DNA of 64,000 nt from assembly GCA_963576735.1 (NCBI GenBank), contig OY755187.1, forward strand, positions 14,632,001-14,696,000, given 5' to 3'. This DNA is from Bedellia somnulentella. Taxonomy: Eukaryota; Arthropoda; Insecta; Lepidoptera; Bedelliidae. Below, piece by piece: positions 1-10,207 of the stretch. Made by a program: the position numbers and the translations under genes. How positions within the stretch are numbered: position 1 is the stretch's first letter; each line of letters begins with the position of its first letter. The notes under the pieces are model-generated. The model searched no databases. It saw only the letters and a program-made list of their open reading frames with translations, and had not been told where the DNA came from.

Positions 1-172
1 ATTACGAAGCCAGCTGCTCTTTTTGTCACACAATTTGTGGATGCAACTTACATTACCAAGCTCTGTTTAGCCCTTTTTAAGATTATGGTCATAACGTTTA
101 ATAGAACCAAATTGAATGGGTGGTAGACATACTTATACGTCTGACCATCACATGATTTGATGTTTAATGGAA

Positions 173-339
173 TGCATATATGCATGCACGGCTATATTTC
201 CCTAGAAGGGGTAGCCAGAGCTAAGGAATTATAAATTCCTCAGCCACTTTTGGAAGTTGAGTGGGGAAAAGATGGTAAAAATAAAGGTTTTTGGTGATGG
301 GTCTCCAACCGCATCGCCCAAAAATCCAATAAAAAGCCC
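173..339 (-). repeat. SINE copy, 5'-truncated
   Basis: This is the 3' two thirds of the window's dominant SINE, on the minus strand. It is bounded by a 12-bp target-site duplication, TGTTTAATGGAA, at 161-172 and 340-351. Truncation of the 5' end with an intact duplication is what target-primed reverse transcription produces. Confidence 0.85.
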
Positions 340-619
340 TGTTTAATGGAAAGGTATAAAATATCACTTTAACTAACAATTGACGTAGTTAGTATTGCAT
401 TGAAAAGCAAAAACTATACCTCCCAAAAGTAGAGTAGGAACTTCATTATTGATTTCAAAATCTGTCTACAAAATCAGCCGTCGTAACAATTTCTGATTTC
501 ATAATCTCATTGTTCTTCTGTTAACCACCAGTACCTATTCTTACTTCTTACCTCTTCTCACTTTTACGCATAGCACCAAGGGAAATGTACTACCAACATT
601 CTAAAGCGATACTGTTGTA

Positions 620-859
620 CTTACATACATTTACTCACAGCCATAAATCCCAAAAAGGGGTAGTCATATTTGGAAGTTGATAGGAGACAAGATGGTAGAA
701 ATGAAGAATCGTTGGTGATGGATCTCTAACCGAATCGCCCAAAAACCACTTGTAGAAACCCCATACCGTTAGTCGCCTATTACAACGCCCGTAGTTAGAA
801 AGGGGCAGTGACGTTCTAAGCCGGCACTCACGGCAATAAAACACACACACACAATATAT
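620..859 (-). repeat. SINE copy, subfamily B
   Basis: Minus-strand copy with the subfamily B signature (TGGGG preceded by GGGTA, and a CCCGTAG-type head). An 11-bp duplication, ATACTGTTGTA, lies at 609-619 and 860-870. A short (CA)n tract sits at the 5' end of the element. Confidence 0.8.
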
Positions 860-878
860 ATACTGTTGTATCACTGCT

Positions 879-1130
879 TTGCCGTGTAGTGTCGGCTTAG
901 AATAACACTACCCTATTTCTACCCGTGGGTGATCGTAAGAGGCGACTAAGGGTATAGGGGCTTTTTAAGTGATTTTTGGGCGATGTGGTTGGAGACCCGT
1001 CACCAAAAACATTTATTATTACCATCTTTTCCCCAATCAACTTCCAAAAGTGGCTGAAGAATGTCTTATTCCAAAGCTCTTGCTACCCCGTTAAGGGATT
1101 TATAGCCGTGAGTATATGTATGTATGTATG
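879..1130 (+). repeat. SINE copy, subfamily C, full length
   Basis: Full-length plus-strand copy from GCCGTGTAGTG to a (TATG)n tail. The 10-bp duplication TATCACTGCT is at 869-878 and 1131-1140. It inserted immediately beside the duplication of the preceding copy. The internal GGTTGGAGACC matches a pol III B box with one mismatch. Confidence 0.9.
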
Positions 1131-1484
1131 TATCACTGCTATACAGTTGGATAAATAAACGGTAAAGAAGTGGACAAATTTCTTATTGCATTATAATACG
1201 GCGGGTATGTATTATTCAGTGAAACTCATTCGGCCCGAGCTCGAAACTCATATTTATTCGCGATACTGTTTAATTCAATAACCTGTCGCCTTGTTTGTGA
1301 ACTAGTATTTGTGTTGCTGCTTTGGTTGCACTAATTCTGTTACATCATGATGATTTAACTTTTTGTTAATACATACATTTTTTTCCTTTGTAGAATAGTA
1401 CACCAATTTGTTTTCGCGGGAGTCGTAAAAGACTGTTGGACTTACTAAGTAATCGTTTTACCGTGGAGATCTGTATATTAATAT
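1131..1484. other. No gene seen
   Basis: AT-rich DNA between a SINE and the retrotransposon. I see nothing coding in it. The last four bases, ATAT, form the left target-site duplication of the Ty3/gypsy element. Confidence 0.5.
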
Positions 1485-1970
1485 TGTTACGTACCGGGTT
1501 CTTAATTTGATAAATACCAGTCACACTTTCGTGCAATAAGGTGTAATTATATTTATTGACCAATAACGCACTTTACACAACACAACAAACACTATCGATA
1601 ATTAACTATCGATACTCGCACTAATTAACAACACTAATTTACTCCGTTATAGTAACACTGTCCACACCGTTAAGCTTATTTCCGTAATCCGTATATCACT
1701 GCACTGTCGTATTTAATTTCTTCGCTCTGGTATTTCGCTTGTTCTCGCTTTAGTTCTTCGCACTCGAATCACTCCGTAGCACGCGTCGCTCTTTATATAT
1801 GCCAAATCTCAAATACGCGAATATTACAGAAAGTTCTAGTACCACATTCTCGAAAAGTCGATATTCGAGAAACATCTAGTAATTCCTTTACTTATTAGAA
1901 TACTAGTAACGCCATCTGTTATCTAGTAGTGGCAAATCCTATCTCCTACTTGCGAACAGATGTCGTAACA
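1485..1970 (-). repeat. 3' LTR of the Ty3/gypsy element
   Basis: This is the downstream LTR for the minus-strand element, 486 bp, with TG...CA ends extended to the inverted TGTTAC/GTAACA. By eye it is identical to the LTR at 6851-7336. LTR promoter and polyadenylation signals were not mapped. Confidence 0.95.
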
Positions 1971-1983
1971 TTACCCCCTCCTT
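1971..1983 (-). other. Polypurine tract of the retrotransposon
   Basis: The minus strand reads AAGGAGGGGGTAA directly before the 3' LTR. This is the expected place and composition for the plus-strand DNA primer in reverse transcription. Confidence 0.8.
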
Positions 1984-1986
1984 ACA

Positions 1987-4900
1987 TTAATACTCGTCCC
2001 GAGTATTATTGCTTCCATGGTACTTCGCAAGTCGATCGATGTGAACTATTTTCCAAGCCCCTCTAGGTTGGCGTTGAATTCTGTACGTTACATCGTTTTT
2101 TCTAGTGACCACCTTGTACGGTCCTTCCCACCTATTTTGTAACTTAGGGGACTTCCCTTTCTGGCGAGTTGGATTGTGTAACCAGACGAGCATACCCTCT
2201 TCGAAACGCGGCGTGTTAGCTTTACGGTCATATCTGGTTTTCATCTTTTCACTAGCATGTAAACCATTTTCACGCACTAGGGAATGTACATCTTGCATTC
2301 TTTCCCTCAAATCGCTTACATATTCAGTTACACTCTGCGGCTCATCTGGTGACCCTCCTGTCAACAAATCTACAGGCAATCGTAGCTCTCTTCCGAAATT
2401 GACGAAAGCAGGTGTTTCCTTCGTGCTTTCGTGAACAGCTGACCGGTAAGACAGTAAAAATAATGGAATGTGTTTGTCCCAGTCCTTCTGATGTTTTTCA
2501 ACCATCTTCGCCAACTGTCTCTCCAGTGTTTGGTTGAACCTCTCCACCATTCCATCTGACTGAGGATGATATGGCGTCGTCCTGGTTTTATGCATTCCAA
2601 GCAGTTTGCACACCTCTTGAAATACTTGTGACTCAAAATTTCTTCCCTGGTCAGAGTGTATCTCCAGGGGCACGCCAAATCGACAGATCACTTCCTCAAC
2701 CAGTTTTGTAGCCACAGTTATTGCTTCTTGATTGGGTATGGCAAACACTTCAGGCCACTTAGTGAAGTAATCCATCACCACCATGAAATATTTATTTCCG
2801 GACTCTGATTGTGGAAACGGTCCAGCCACATCAACGGCAATCCTCTCCCAGGGAGCTCCCACATTGTACAACCGTAATCCCCCTCTACTCCGGGTCTGCG
2901 GACCTTTCACCGCGGCACACGTTGTACATTTCCGGCACCAGTCCTGTACGTCGTCCCTACAATGAAGCCAGTAAAACTTCGCACGAACCTTCTGCAACGT
3001 ACGATTTACCCCAAGATGCCCGCCCGAAACACCGTCATGTGTTTCCCGCAGTACATCTTTAACCTTGGCTCTGGGCACGACCAATTGTAGGTGCTCTTCT
3101 TTACCGTTGGGTTTCTCCCACCTCCGGTACAGTAGACCATTGATCAGAACCAGGCTGTTCCATTGCGCCCAGTAAGCTTTCGTACTCACTCCTGTGGACG
3201 CTACTTCACTCCAAGCCGGTTGATCGTGTTTTTCCTTCTTCCATTTCATGATGGGTCTGAGGTTCTCATCTTCTTCTTGGGCCTTCTGCATAGCTTCTGT
3301 TTCCCATCCATCCAATGGACAAATTCGAGTCACTTTCACGACCTCCTCCTTCGACTCTTGCTTCCTACAATGTTTACAGTCTTCCGGACATGGTCTACGT
3401 GAAAGCGCGTCTGCATTGCCATGAGATTTACCACTACGGTGCTCGATAGAAAAGTCATACTCTTGTAGCTGTTCGATCCATCGAGCTACCTGTCCTTCCG
3501 GGTTTTTGAACTGGAGAAGCCATTTCAGTGCAGCATGATCAGTTCGAAGCTTGAACGGTCTCCCAATCAAATACTTGTAAAAATGCTGTAAGGTCTTCAC
3601 TACAGCTAGAAGTTCCTTTCTCGTGACGCAGTAGTTTCTTTCCGCTTTAGATAGAGACTTGCTGAAATATCCGATCACAACTTCCTTGTCACCTTGGATC
3701 TGTGATAACACTCCACCAATAGCCATATTACTAGCATCGCTGTCAACGATGTACTGTCCCTCTGGCTGTGGATATCCAAGGATAGGTGTCTCGCAAAGCC
3801 TCTTCTTCAGCTCATTGAAAGATAACTCGCATTCATCATCCCAAGAGAAGGTTTTCTTATCTTCAGTCAACCGATGCAATGGTTTGGCGATCTCAGAAAA
3901 CCCTTTTACAAAACGTCGATAGTACGAGCAAAGGCCGAGAAAAGCTCGCACGTCTGTTTTGTCCTTTGGCGTCGGCCATTTCTGCACAGCTTCCACCTTT
4001 TCCGGATCCGTCTGAATTCCTTCTCGGCTGATTACGTGTCCTAAATAGTTCACTGAAGTTCTAAACAGCCGGCACTTCTTCGGATTCAGTTTCAGGTTTG
4101 CTCCACGAATTTTCTGAAAGACTTGTTCCAGGTTCTTGAGATGGTCTTGGAAGCTTTTGCCTATTATGACCACGTCGTCGAGGTACACCAGGCAAGCCTC
4201 GCCAACCAATCCCGCCAACGCACACTCCATAAGCCTTTCAAAAGTAGCTGGCGCGTTGCAGAGACCGAAAGGCATGACGTTAAACTGCCACAAACCCTTT
4301 CCAGTTGAAAACGCAGTCTTCTCTTTATCAGTCGGATGTATTTCCACCTGCCAGTAGCCTGACTTGCAGTCCAGGGTTGAAAACCACTTCATGCCACTCA
4401 AAGTATCCAGAGTGTCATCTATTCTTGGCAAAGGATAGCTGTCCTTCTTTGTCACGTTGTTCAGTTGCCTGTAGTCAACACAAAACCGTGTGCTTCCATC
4501 TTTCTTCTTAACAAGAACCACTGGAGAACACCACGGACTGGAGGACGGACTAATGACCTTCTTCTTTTTCATGTCTTCGAGCAATTCTTCAACTTCTTTC
4601 TCCTTAGCGATTGGGATTCTCCTTGCTCTCTGTCTAATAGGTCTTTCGTCCCCTGTATCAATTCTGTGTTGCACTAAAGATGTTCTGCCTAAGTCCTCTT
4701 CTGCATTTGAGAAGATGTCAGCATATTTCACCAGCAACTGTTTAACCTTGATCCTCTCCAAGTAAGATAAGTCATCCTGGATCTCACTTAACAAGTCAGT
4801 TACAGTTGAATTATCGACTTTCACTTTGACTTTCCCATTTGGAGAATGACAGCTCCTCATCCAGACTACTTCTTCACACTGACCAACTACTTCACCCCGC

Positions 4901-6825
4901 TTAAGCTGTACATCTTCTTGGTCAAGGTTGACTACCTTCACTATTGCCGTCTTGTTGCTTGTAACCAAAGTTCTTGCTGTCAGAAATTTCCTTGGCCCGT
5001 TCTTCCCTGTCTCTTCAATCAACACACAACGATGCCTCTTCTTCTCGCTGTCTACAGGTAACATCACCGGAACCAACTTCTGAGAACGCGCAGGAATATT
5101 GATGGTTTTCAAGCATGTCACTTCACCGACGGGACCACCCAGTATAAAGATTTCTTCCTGGCCACACTTGAAAATTCCTCTCGTTATGTCAATCCGGCAG
5201 TTATATTTCTTCATGAAGTCCAGTCCTAGTATGCATTCATCCATTATCTCAGCCACAATGACTTGATGAGTATACGACGTCTCGCCAACCATCATCCTGA
5301 CTGAGAGTTCACCAAGGACAGGTATTCGCTGGCCAGAGGCGGAGAGTAGCCGACACTTAGTATCTCTGCTATACTTGATATTCGCTGCTTTCACTAGTGC
5401 CGGATTGATCACCGTTCTAGACGCTCCAGTATCAAGGGTCATCTTACAGTCTTGATCATTGACACAGCCCAATATCACCAAACTGTTCCCGTTACAGGCT
5501 TGTGAGATGGTCATTGTCGGGGCTTTCTCCTCTCTAGCCAGCACCTGCCCCCCGGTCCTGGCTAATGCTCGTTTTGCGGCAGGAGCCTCTGCCTGCCTCT
5601 TTTCTTCCTTCCTCAGCGGGCAACTTAATCTCAAATGGCCCCTTTTCCCGCAGCCATAACAAATCGGTCCAGTACTCCTTCCGACGGGTGCTTTAATGAC
5701 CTTGACGTCCTCATTTGCTTCCGCAATCTCACGAAGTCGATGAGTTTGGCGCGTATCCTGGCGGCAAGCTTCAACTTCTAGAGCGTTCGCCAAGGCATCC
5801 TTGAGAGACGTGTGGTGTTGAAGTCTCACCGCTGTTCTCACTTCGATATCTCTGATGCCGTCGACGAATGCTTGCACCAGGTTCATTTCCACCGTCTTCG
5901 GATCTACACTGGGATAGGCCTTGCGGACGAGCTTCTCGATTTCAAGGGCCCACTGCTGAAGTCCCTCTCCAGAACGCTGGACCCTATCACGCAGCTGAGC
6001 GCGGAACACGTGCTCCAGGTGTCGCTCTCCATAGCGAGACTCCAACGCATCCAGCAGGTCCTTGAAACCACCACTCGGAGTCGGCAGCGCCTCTATTACT
6101 GACAGTGCTTGACCTCGGAGCGCCACCGTCAGTGCAGTCAAACACTGTTCATCAGTCCAACCATTGGCAGCCGCAACAGTCTGGAACTGATGTCTATACG
6201 CCGACCAGGATGTTGTTCCGTCGTAGGGAGGAACCTTCACACGAGGACCATGGACAGCTACTACATTCTCACCGGAGACAACCTTGACCGGTCGTGATTC
6301 AAGCTGCAGAACCCTTTTCTCCATTCCGCGGAAGTCGGTCTTCATGTCATCGATATCTTTCTCAATAGTGGTTACCTGCTCCTTCATCTGCTCTACGTCT
6401 TTTTCCACAGTAACCACCCGACCACTGACTTCATTGACCGCAGTGAGAACTTGTGAGAACTTAGTTTGCTGTTCCTCGCGCAACTCACGAACTTCTTGTT
6501 TCACAACACCCTGTACCTCCGAATGTATGTTTTTTTTAACATCCTGTACCTCCGAATGTATGTTTTTCACAACATCCTGTATGCTTTGTTGTGCTTCACG
6601 CATGCTTTGAAACATTTCAACTATCATCGTCAAGTCAGTATTAGTTGCGGCCGCCGGCGCCGTTGATGTAGACGGCGCGTTAGTCACCGCGGACGTCTCC
6701 TCTGGAATGTCACTCCGAGGGTTCGTGACCGATGAACTCATTTCCGACAGCTGTTCACCCTCTGCGGCTTTCTGAGCGCGTGTCTTCACACCCTCTCTTC
6801 CGTCTTCCTTCGGCATAACTGGCAT
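1987..6825 (-). CDS. Ty3/gypsy gag-pol polyprotein, single frame
   Basis: This encodes about 1,612 residues: capsid and nucleocapsid followed by protease, reverse transcriptase, RNase H and integrase, which copy the element and insert it. Counting from an upstream in-frame TTG at 6849 (eight residues before this ATG), the order is: Gag coiled coil at about 85-190; a CCHC zinc knuckle (CYGCGKRGHLRLSC) near 397; protease motif LDTGAS near 472; RT motif YLDDVV near 889; RNase H residues in DSDAS and TDHAAL at about 1036-1106; integrase HHCC finger at about 1270-1310; then the catalytic DVAGPF and HSDQGRNFES motifs at about 1340-1406. The ATG at 6825 was chosen because the longer frame would start with TTG inside the primer-binding site region. 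Gag and Pol share one frame, so no frameshift is needed. This differs from many Ty3/gypsy elements. No envelope region follows the integrase. Confidence 0.95.
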   Translation of the reverse strand: MPVMPKEDGREGVKTRAQKAAEGEQLSEMSSSVTNPRSDIPEETSAVTNAPSTSTAPAAATNTDLTMIVEMFQSMREAQQSIQDVVKNIHSEVQDVKKNIHSEVQGVVKQEVRELREEQQTKFSQVLTAVNEVSGRVVTVEKDVEQMKEQVTTIEKDIDDMKTDFRGMEKRVLQLESRPVKVVSGENVVAVHGPRVKVPPYDGTTSWSAYRHQFQTVAAANGWTDEQCLTALTVALRGQALSVIEALPTPSGGFKDLLDALESRYGERHLEHVFRAQLRDRVQRSGEGLQQWALEIEKLVRKAYPSVDPKTVEMNLVQAFVDGIRDIEVRTAVRLQHHTSLKDALANALEVEACRQDTRQTHRLREIAEANEDVKVIKAPVGRSTGPICYGCGKRGHLRLSCPLRKEEKRQAEAPAAKRALARTGGQVLAREEKAPTMTISQACNGNSLVILGCVNDQDCKMTLDTGASRTVINPALVKAANIKYSRDTKCRLLSASGQRIPVLGELSVRMMVGETSYTHQVIVAEIMDECILGLDFMKKYNCRIDITRGIFKCGQEEIFILGGPVGEVTCLKTINIPARSQKLVPVMLPVDSEKKRHRCVLIEETGKNGPRKFLTARTLVTSNKTAIVKVVNLDQEDVQLKRGEVVGQCEEVVWMRSCHSPNGKVKVKVDNSTVTDLLSEIQDDLSYLERIKVKQLLVKYADIFSNAEEDLGRTSLVQHRIDTGDERPIRQRARRIPIAKEKEVEELLEDMKKKKVISPSSSPWCSPVVLVKKKDGSTRFCVDYRQLNNVTKKDSYPLPRIDDTLDTLSGMKWFSTLDCKSGYWQVEIHPTDKEKTAFSTGKGLWQFNVMPFGLCNAPATFERLMECALAGLVGEACLVYLDDVVIIGKSFQDHLKNLEQVFQKIRGANLKLNPKKCRLFRTSVNYLGHVISREGIQTDPEKVEAVQKWPTPKDKTDVRAFLGLCSYYRRFVKGFSEIAKPLHRLTEDKKTFSWDDECELSFNELKKRLCETPILGYPQPEGQYIVDSDASNMAIGGVLSQIQGDKEVVIGYFSKSLSKAERNYCVTRKELLAVVKTLQHFYKYLIGRPFKLRTDHAALKWLLQFKNPEGQVARWIEQLQEYDFSIEHRSGKSHGNADALSRRPCPEDCKHCRKQESKEEVVKVTRICPLDGWETEAMQKAQEEDENLRPIMKWKKEKHDQPAWSEVASTGVSTKAYWAQWNSLVLINGLLYRRWEKPNGKEEHLQLVVPRAKVKDVLRETHDGVSGGHLGVNRTLQKVRAKFYWLHCRDDVQDWCRKCTTCAAVKGPQTRSRGGLRLYNVGAPWERIAVDVAGPFPQSESGNKYFMVVMDYFTKWPEVFAIPNQEAITVATKLVEEVICRFGVPLEIHSDQGRNFESQVFQEVCKLLGMHKTRTTPYHPQSDGMVERFNQTLERQLAKMVEKHQKDWDKHIPLFLLSYRSAVHESTKETPAFVNFGRELRLPVDLLTGGSPDEPQSVTEYVSDLRERMQDVHSLVRENGLHASEKMKTRYDRKANTPRFEEGMLVWLHNPTRQKGKSPKLQNRWEGPYKVVTRKNDVTYRIQRQPRGAWKIVHIDRLAKYHGSNNTRDEY

Positions 6826-6833
6826 CTTCAAAT

Positions 6834-6848
6834 CCACTTCTGTCACCA
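6834..6848 (-). other. Candidate primer-binding site
   Basis: On the minus strand, TGGTGACAGAAGTGG begins two bases inside the 5' LTR. It starts with the TGG expected for pairing with a tRNA CCA end. From memory it resembles the complement of a tRNA-Leu 3' end with one mismatch. The tRNA identity is unverified. Confidence 0.55.
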
Positions 6849-6850
6849 AT

Positions 6851-7336
6851 TGTTACGTACCGGGTTCTTAATTTGATAAATACCAGTCACACTTTCGTGC
6901 AATAAGGTGTAATTATATTTATTGACCAATAACGCACTTTACACAACACAACAAACACTATCGATAATTAACTATCGATACTCGCACTAATTAACAACAC
7001 TAATTTACTCCGTTATAGTAACACTGTCCACACCGTTAAGCTTATTTCCGTAATCCGTATATCACTGCACTGTCGTATTTAATTTCTTCGCTCTGGTATT
7101 TCGCTTGTTCTCGCTTTAGTTCTTCGCACTCGAATCACTCCGTAGCACGCGTCGCTCTTTATATATGCCAAATCTCAAATACGCGAATATTACAGAAAGT
7201 TCTAGTACCACATTCTCGAAAAGTCGATATTCGAGAAACATCTAGTAATTCCTTTACTTATTAGAATACTAGTAACGCCATCTGTTATCTAGTAGTGGCA
7301 AATCCTATCTCCTACTTGCGAACAGATGTCGTAACA
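6851..7336 (-). repeat. 5' LTR of the Ty3/gypsy element
   Basis: This is the upstream LTR of the minus-strand element, 486 bp. It reads the same as the 3' LTR and should contain the element's promoter. Confidence 0.95.
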
Positions 7337-7452
7337 ATATATTTGACAAAACAAATCAAGACATCAAACGATGTATAAAAAAAATTATTTATGCTATAAT
7401 AGTGATACTTTTTTAACCCATTATTTATTCCATAACCCTGCTTTTTATTAAT

Positions 7453-7674
7453 ACATACATACATATACTCACGGCTATAAATCCCAAGATGGGGTAGCCA
7501 GAGCTAAGGAATTAGAAATTCCTCAGCGACTTTTGGAAAGTTGAGTGGGGAAAAGATGGTAAAATAAAGGTTGTTCCCAAAAATCCCTTTAAAGCCTTAA
7601 TACCGTTAGTCGCCTCTTACGTACACCCACCGGAAGAAATGAGGTAGTGCTATTTTAAACCTTCACTACACAGC
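7453..7674 (-). repeat. SINE copy, subfamily A, internal deletion
   Basis: Minus-strand copy flanked by TATTAAT. It lacks the internal stretch that holds the B-box-like GGTTGGAGACC, going straight from the AAGGTTGTT block to CCCAAAAATCCC. Confidence 0.8.
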
Positions 7675-9066
7675 TATTAATGTAGAGATTTTAATAAATT
7701 CATTTTGAAACCTGCTCTTGTTTTTGCGATGGATATATTTTATTTTTCAGGGCATTTTGAGAGATAGGAGAATATACGATATTAATTACATGGCTGTTTA
7801 GTAAATACATTTTCTTATAATTACAACCATTAACACAATAAACAATCGATAGCATATCGAAGCCGGGTTAATAATCACCTGCTTCATAAAATTGGATTTA
7901 GTTATACTAGATACACCTATGTATACTAGGTACCTATTTTATACATAGTTTTTAAACCAAAAATATAAAAATAAAACTTAAAATTGTAAAAACTATTCCT
8001 ACCTAGCAACTATGTGGTACGTCAAAAAACCAGGGTAGCATAATAACACAAGATGTAATGCATAAATTTGAATGTCTAGACATCTAGAATCTATTCAGTG
8101 ATTTTCAATGCAATGACAACTGAAATTTAGATCGTGTTGCAAAATTGCAATACTTGAGATTGACATTTTGAGTTATTTCGCTCTCATTTTTGTGACCAAC
8201 ATTTGAATAAGAAATCCATTTTATAAACTATTTAGAAATCATTGGTTTTGCACTAGAATTTTGCAATATTTGGGAATACATATTTTCTACAACTACTATT
8301 TCCTACACCAGGATAGCATAGCTAAGCATAAAGCTACATATAATTAAATCGAACCTGTTCAGAAATTATAAGTTAAAGTCATCACACACAAACCTAGCCA
8401 AAGAAAAGACCACACAAGTTTCTATTTAGATGAAATAGTTAAATGACAATCACACTTACCAATTACAGAGAACAAACCTCGCTTAGATAATTACTTAAAA
8501 GAGATTTCTAATAGAGGTAAATTGTCACCCAAAAGTCTTATCTGCAATACGACCGGTAAAATTGGCCTATAAATCCCGGAATCATTGCCTGCCTGAGCTT
8601 ATCTTAAATAGTAGTTTATACAAAATTATTTGGAATGAGAGCCTATCTTATTCGGTGTTTAATGATACCACATTATCGCTGCTTTAGGTGTTAAATGGTA
8701 GGTTTTAGATTTATAGTTACCGTGCGTGGGTGTGATCTCTGTGTTGTTGTAAAAGTTTAGCGATGAAGTGTAAATAGAGTTTTGTAGAAGATTCGCCGAT
8801 CCCCGGCTTCGGGGCTATGCATACTTGTACATATAGATTATAGATTTTATTGATGGAATGGCTAATTTAAACTAAAATAAGTTTTCAGATAGTTTTCTTT
8901 GTTCCTGATACTAGCACATGCAAGCAAACTAACTCCTTATAATATTACGATAGATATCTTTTTGTTTGACGAGACGTATAGAAAGACTACAAAGGTTCAT
9001 TATAGTTGCACATTTATTAGAAAAACAGAACAAAAAACTTGAATTGTGGTAAGAACTGCATAATGG
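7675..9066. other. No gene seen
   Basis: AT-rich unassigned DNA. A small CCCCG/CGGGG hairpin occurs near 8795. I found no exon-like reading frame, splice pair or recognisable repeat. Confidence 0.45.
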
Positions 9067-9075
9067 ATTGTTATA

Positions 9076-9325
9076 TATACATACATACATATACTCACGG
9101 CTATAAATCTCTTAACGGGGTAGAAAGAGCTTTGGAATGAAAAATTCCTCAGCCACTTTTGGAAGTTGATCGGGGAAAAGATGGTAATTATAAATGTTTT
9201 TGGTGACGGGTCTCCAACCACATCGCCCAAAAATCACTTAAAGAGCCCCTATACCCTTAGTCGCCTCTTACGATCACCCACGGGTAGAAATGGGGTAGTG
9301 TTATTCTAAGCCGACACTACACGGC
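9076..9325 (-). repeat. SINE copy, subfamily C, full length
   Basis: Full-length minus-strand copy flanked by the 9-bp duplication ATTGTTATA (9067-9075 and 9326-9334). It is very similar to the copy at 879-1130. Confidence 0.9.
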
Positions 9326-9334
9326 ATTGTTATA

Positions 9335-9999
9335 AATATTTTAGCCATATTCGTCGGATAAAATAGAGAAGTATAGGTGTTTAAAAAAACTTGGTAGAGT
9401 ATTCAATAGAGCAGTGTCAAATGAAATCGCATATTTATTCTAAGAATAAAACCGTTAAACTTCCTCGATTAGTATTAAATGGGTAGTGACTTATTTTAAT
9501 ACCGTTTGCAATATTTGCTCACAGTTAAAATGATAACAATTTATAAAATAAAACTGTTTAAAACCGGCCCCAATCATACCTAATAAAATTCAAACAAAAT
9601 TAATTTAAATGGTCTACCAGGCCGTATATCATTCGCACCAGGGCATCAGAAACTAACAAGAGTATAAATAAACAAATAAAAGGCAATATTTTCACAGTAT
9701 CCCATCAGAACGGGCGCAACTAATTTGTTTTGACGTAAATCAAATAGGAGGCGGACGAATGTGCTATTAAATTCAATAACCTATTGTTACGAGCTCACAA
9801 AAAACGAGTCGAATAGATCGAACGTAGGCGTGGAATAGACCCGTTATGGCGATATCATTTTAATTGTAACAGTTTTTTTTTCTCTTTACCTTGGGCTTAA
9901 TCTAGCTTTGAATAAAAGTTGGAATCCGGTAAGTATGAAGTTGCTAAGTACTCGTTTAGTCTTATTTGGTTTGACAAATCCTTATTTGTTATGCCTATA
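9335..9999. other. No gene seen
   Basis: AT-rich sequence between two SINE copies, with no feature I can support. Confidence 0.45.
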
Positions 10000-10207
10000 G
10001 CCGTGTAATTTCGGCTTAGAACAGCACTACCCCATTTCTTCAGGTGGGTATTCGTAAGATTCGGCGAATTCGGTTTTTTGGGCGGTGCGGTTGGAAACCC
10101 ATCACCTTAAACCTTTAATCACAACTTTCAGAAGTGTCTGTGGAATTCCTTATTCCGAAGCTCTGGCTACCCCTTCTAGGAATTTAAATTCGTCAGTATG
10201 TATGTAT
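10000..10207 (+). repeat. SINE copy, diverged
   Basis: Plus-strand copy recognisable by its GCCGTGTA head, the GGTTGGAAACCC block, the CTCTGGCTACCCCTTCTAGG block and a TATGTATGTAT tail. It carries several small deletions. No clear target-site duplication was seen. Confidence 0.8.

Larger units (their letters stand above)
1485..7336 (-). mobile_element. Complete Ty3/gypsy LTR retrotransposon
   Basis: This is a 5,852-bp element read on the minus strand. It has two 486-bp LTRs, a primer-binding site candidate, one long gag-pol frame, and a purine tract next to the 3' LTR. It is flanked by the 4-bp duplication ATAT (1481-1484 and 7337-7340). The LTRs begin TGTTAC and end GTAACA. I found no difference between the two LTRs when reading them side by side, and the coding frame has no stop. 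Both facts point to a very recent insertion. There is no env-like frame. The insertion is intergenic or intronic and does not interrupt any gene I can see. Confidence 0.95.

Noticed and set aside
1131..1970. Envelope gene downstream of pol
   Set aside because: The gag-pol stop at 1987 is followed directly by the purine tract and LTR, so there is no room for env.
6826..6849. Start of the polyprotein at 6849
   Set aside because: That start would be a TTG codon overlapping the primer-binding site. The ATG at 6825 is preferred.
9000..9230. Frames beginning MGDVVGDPSP or MGDTVGDPST that recur across the window
   Set aside because: They are translations of the SINE itself, not of genes.
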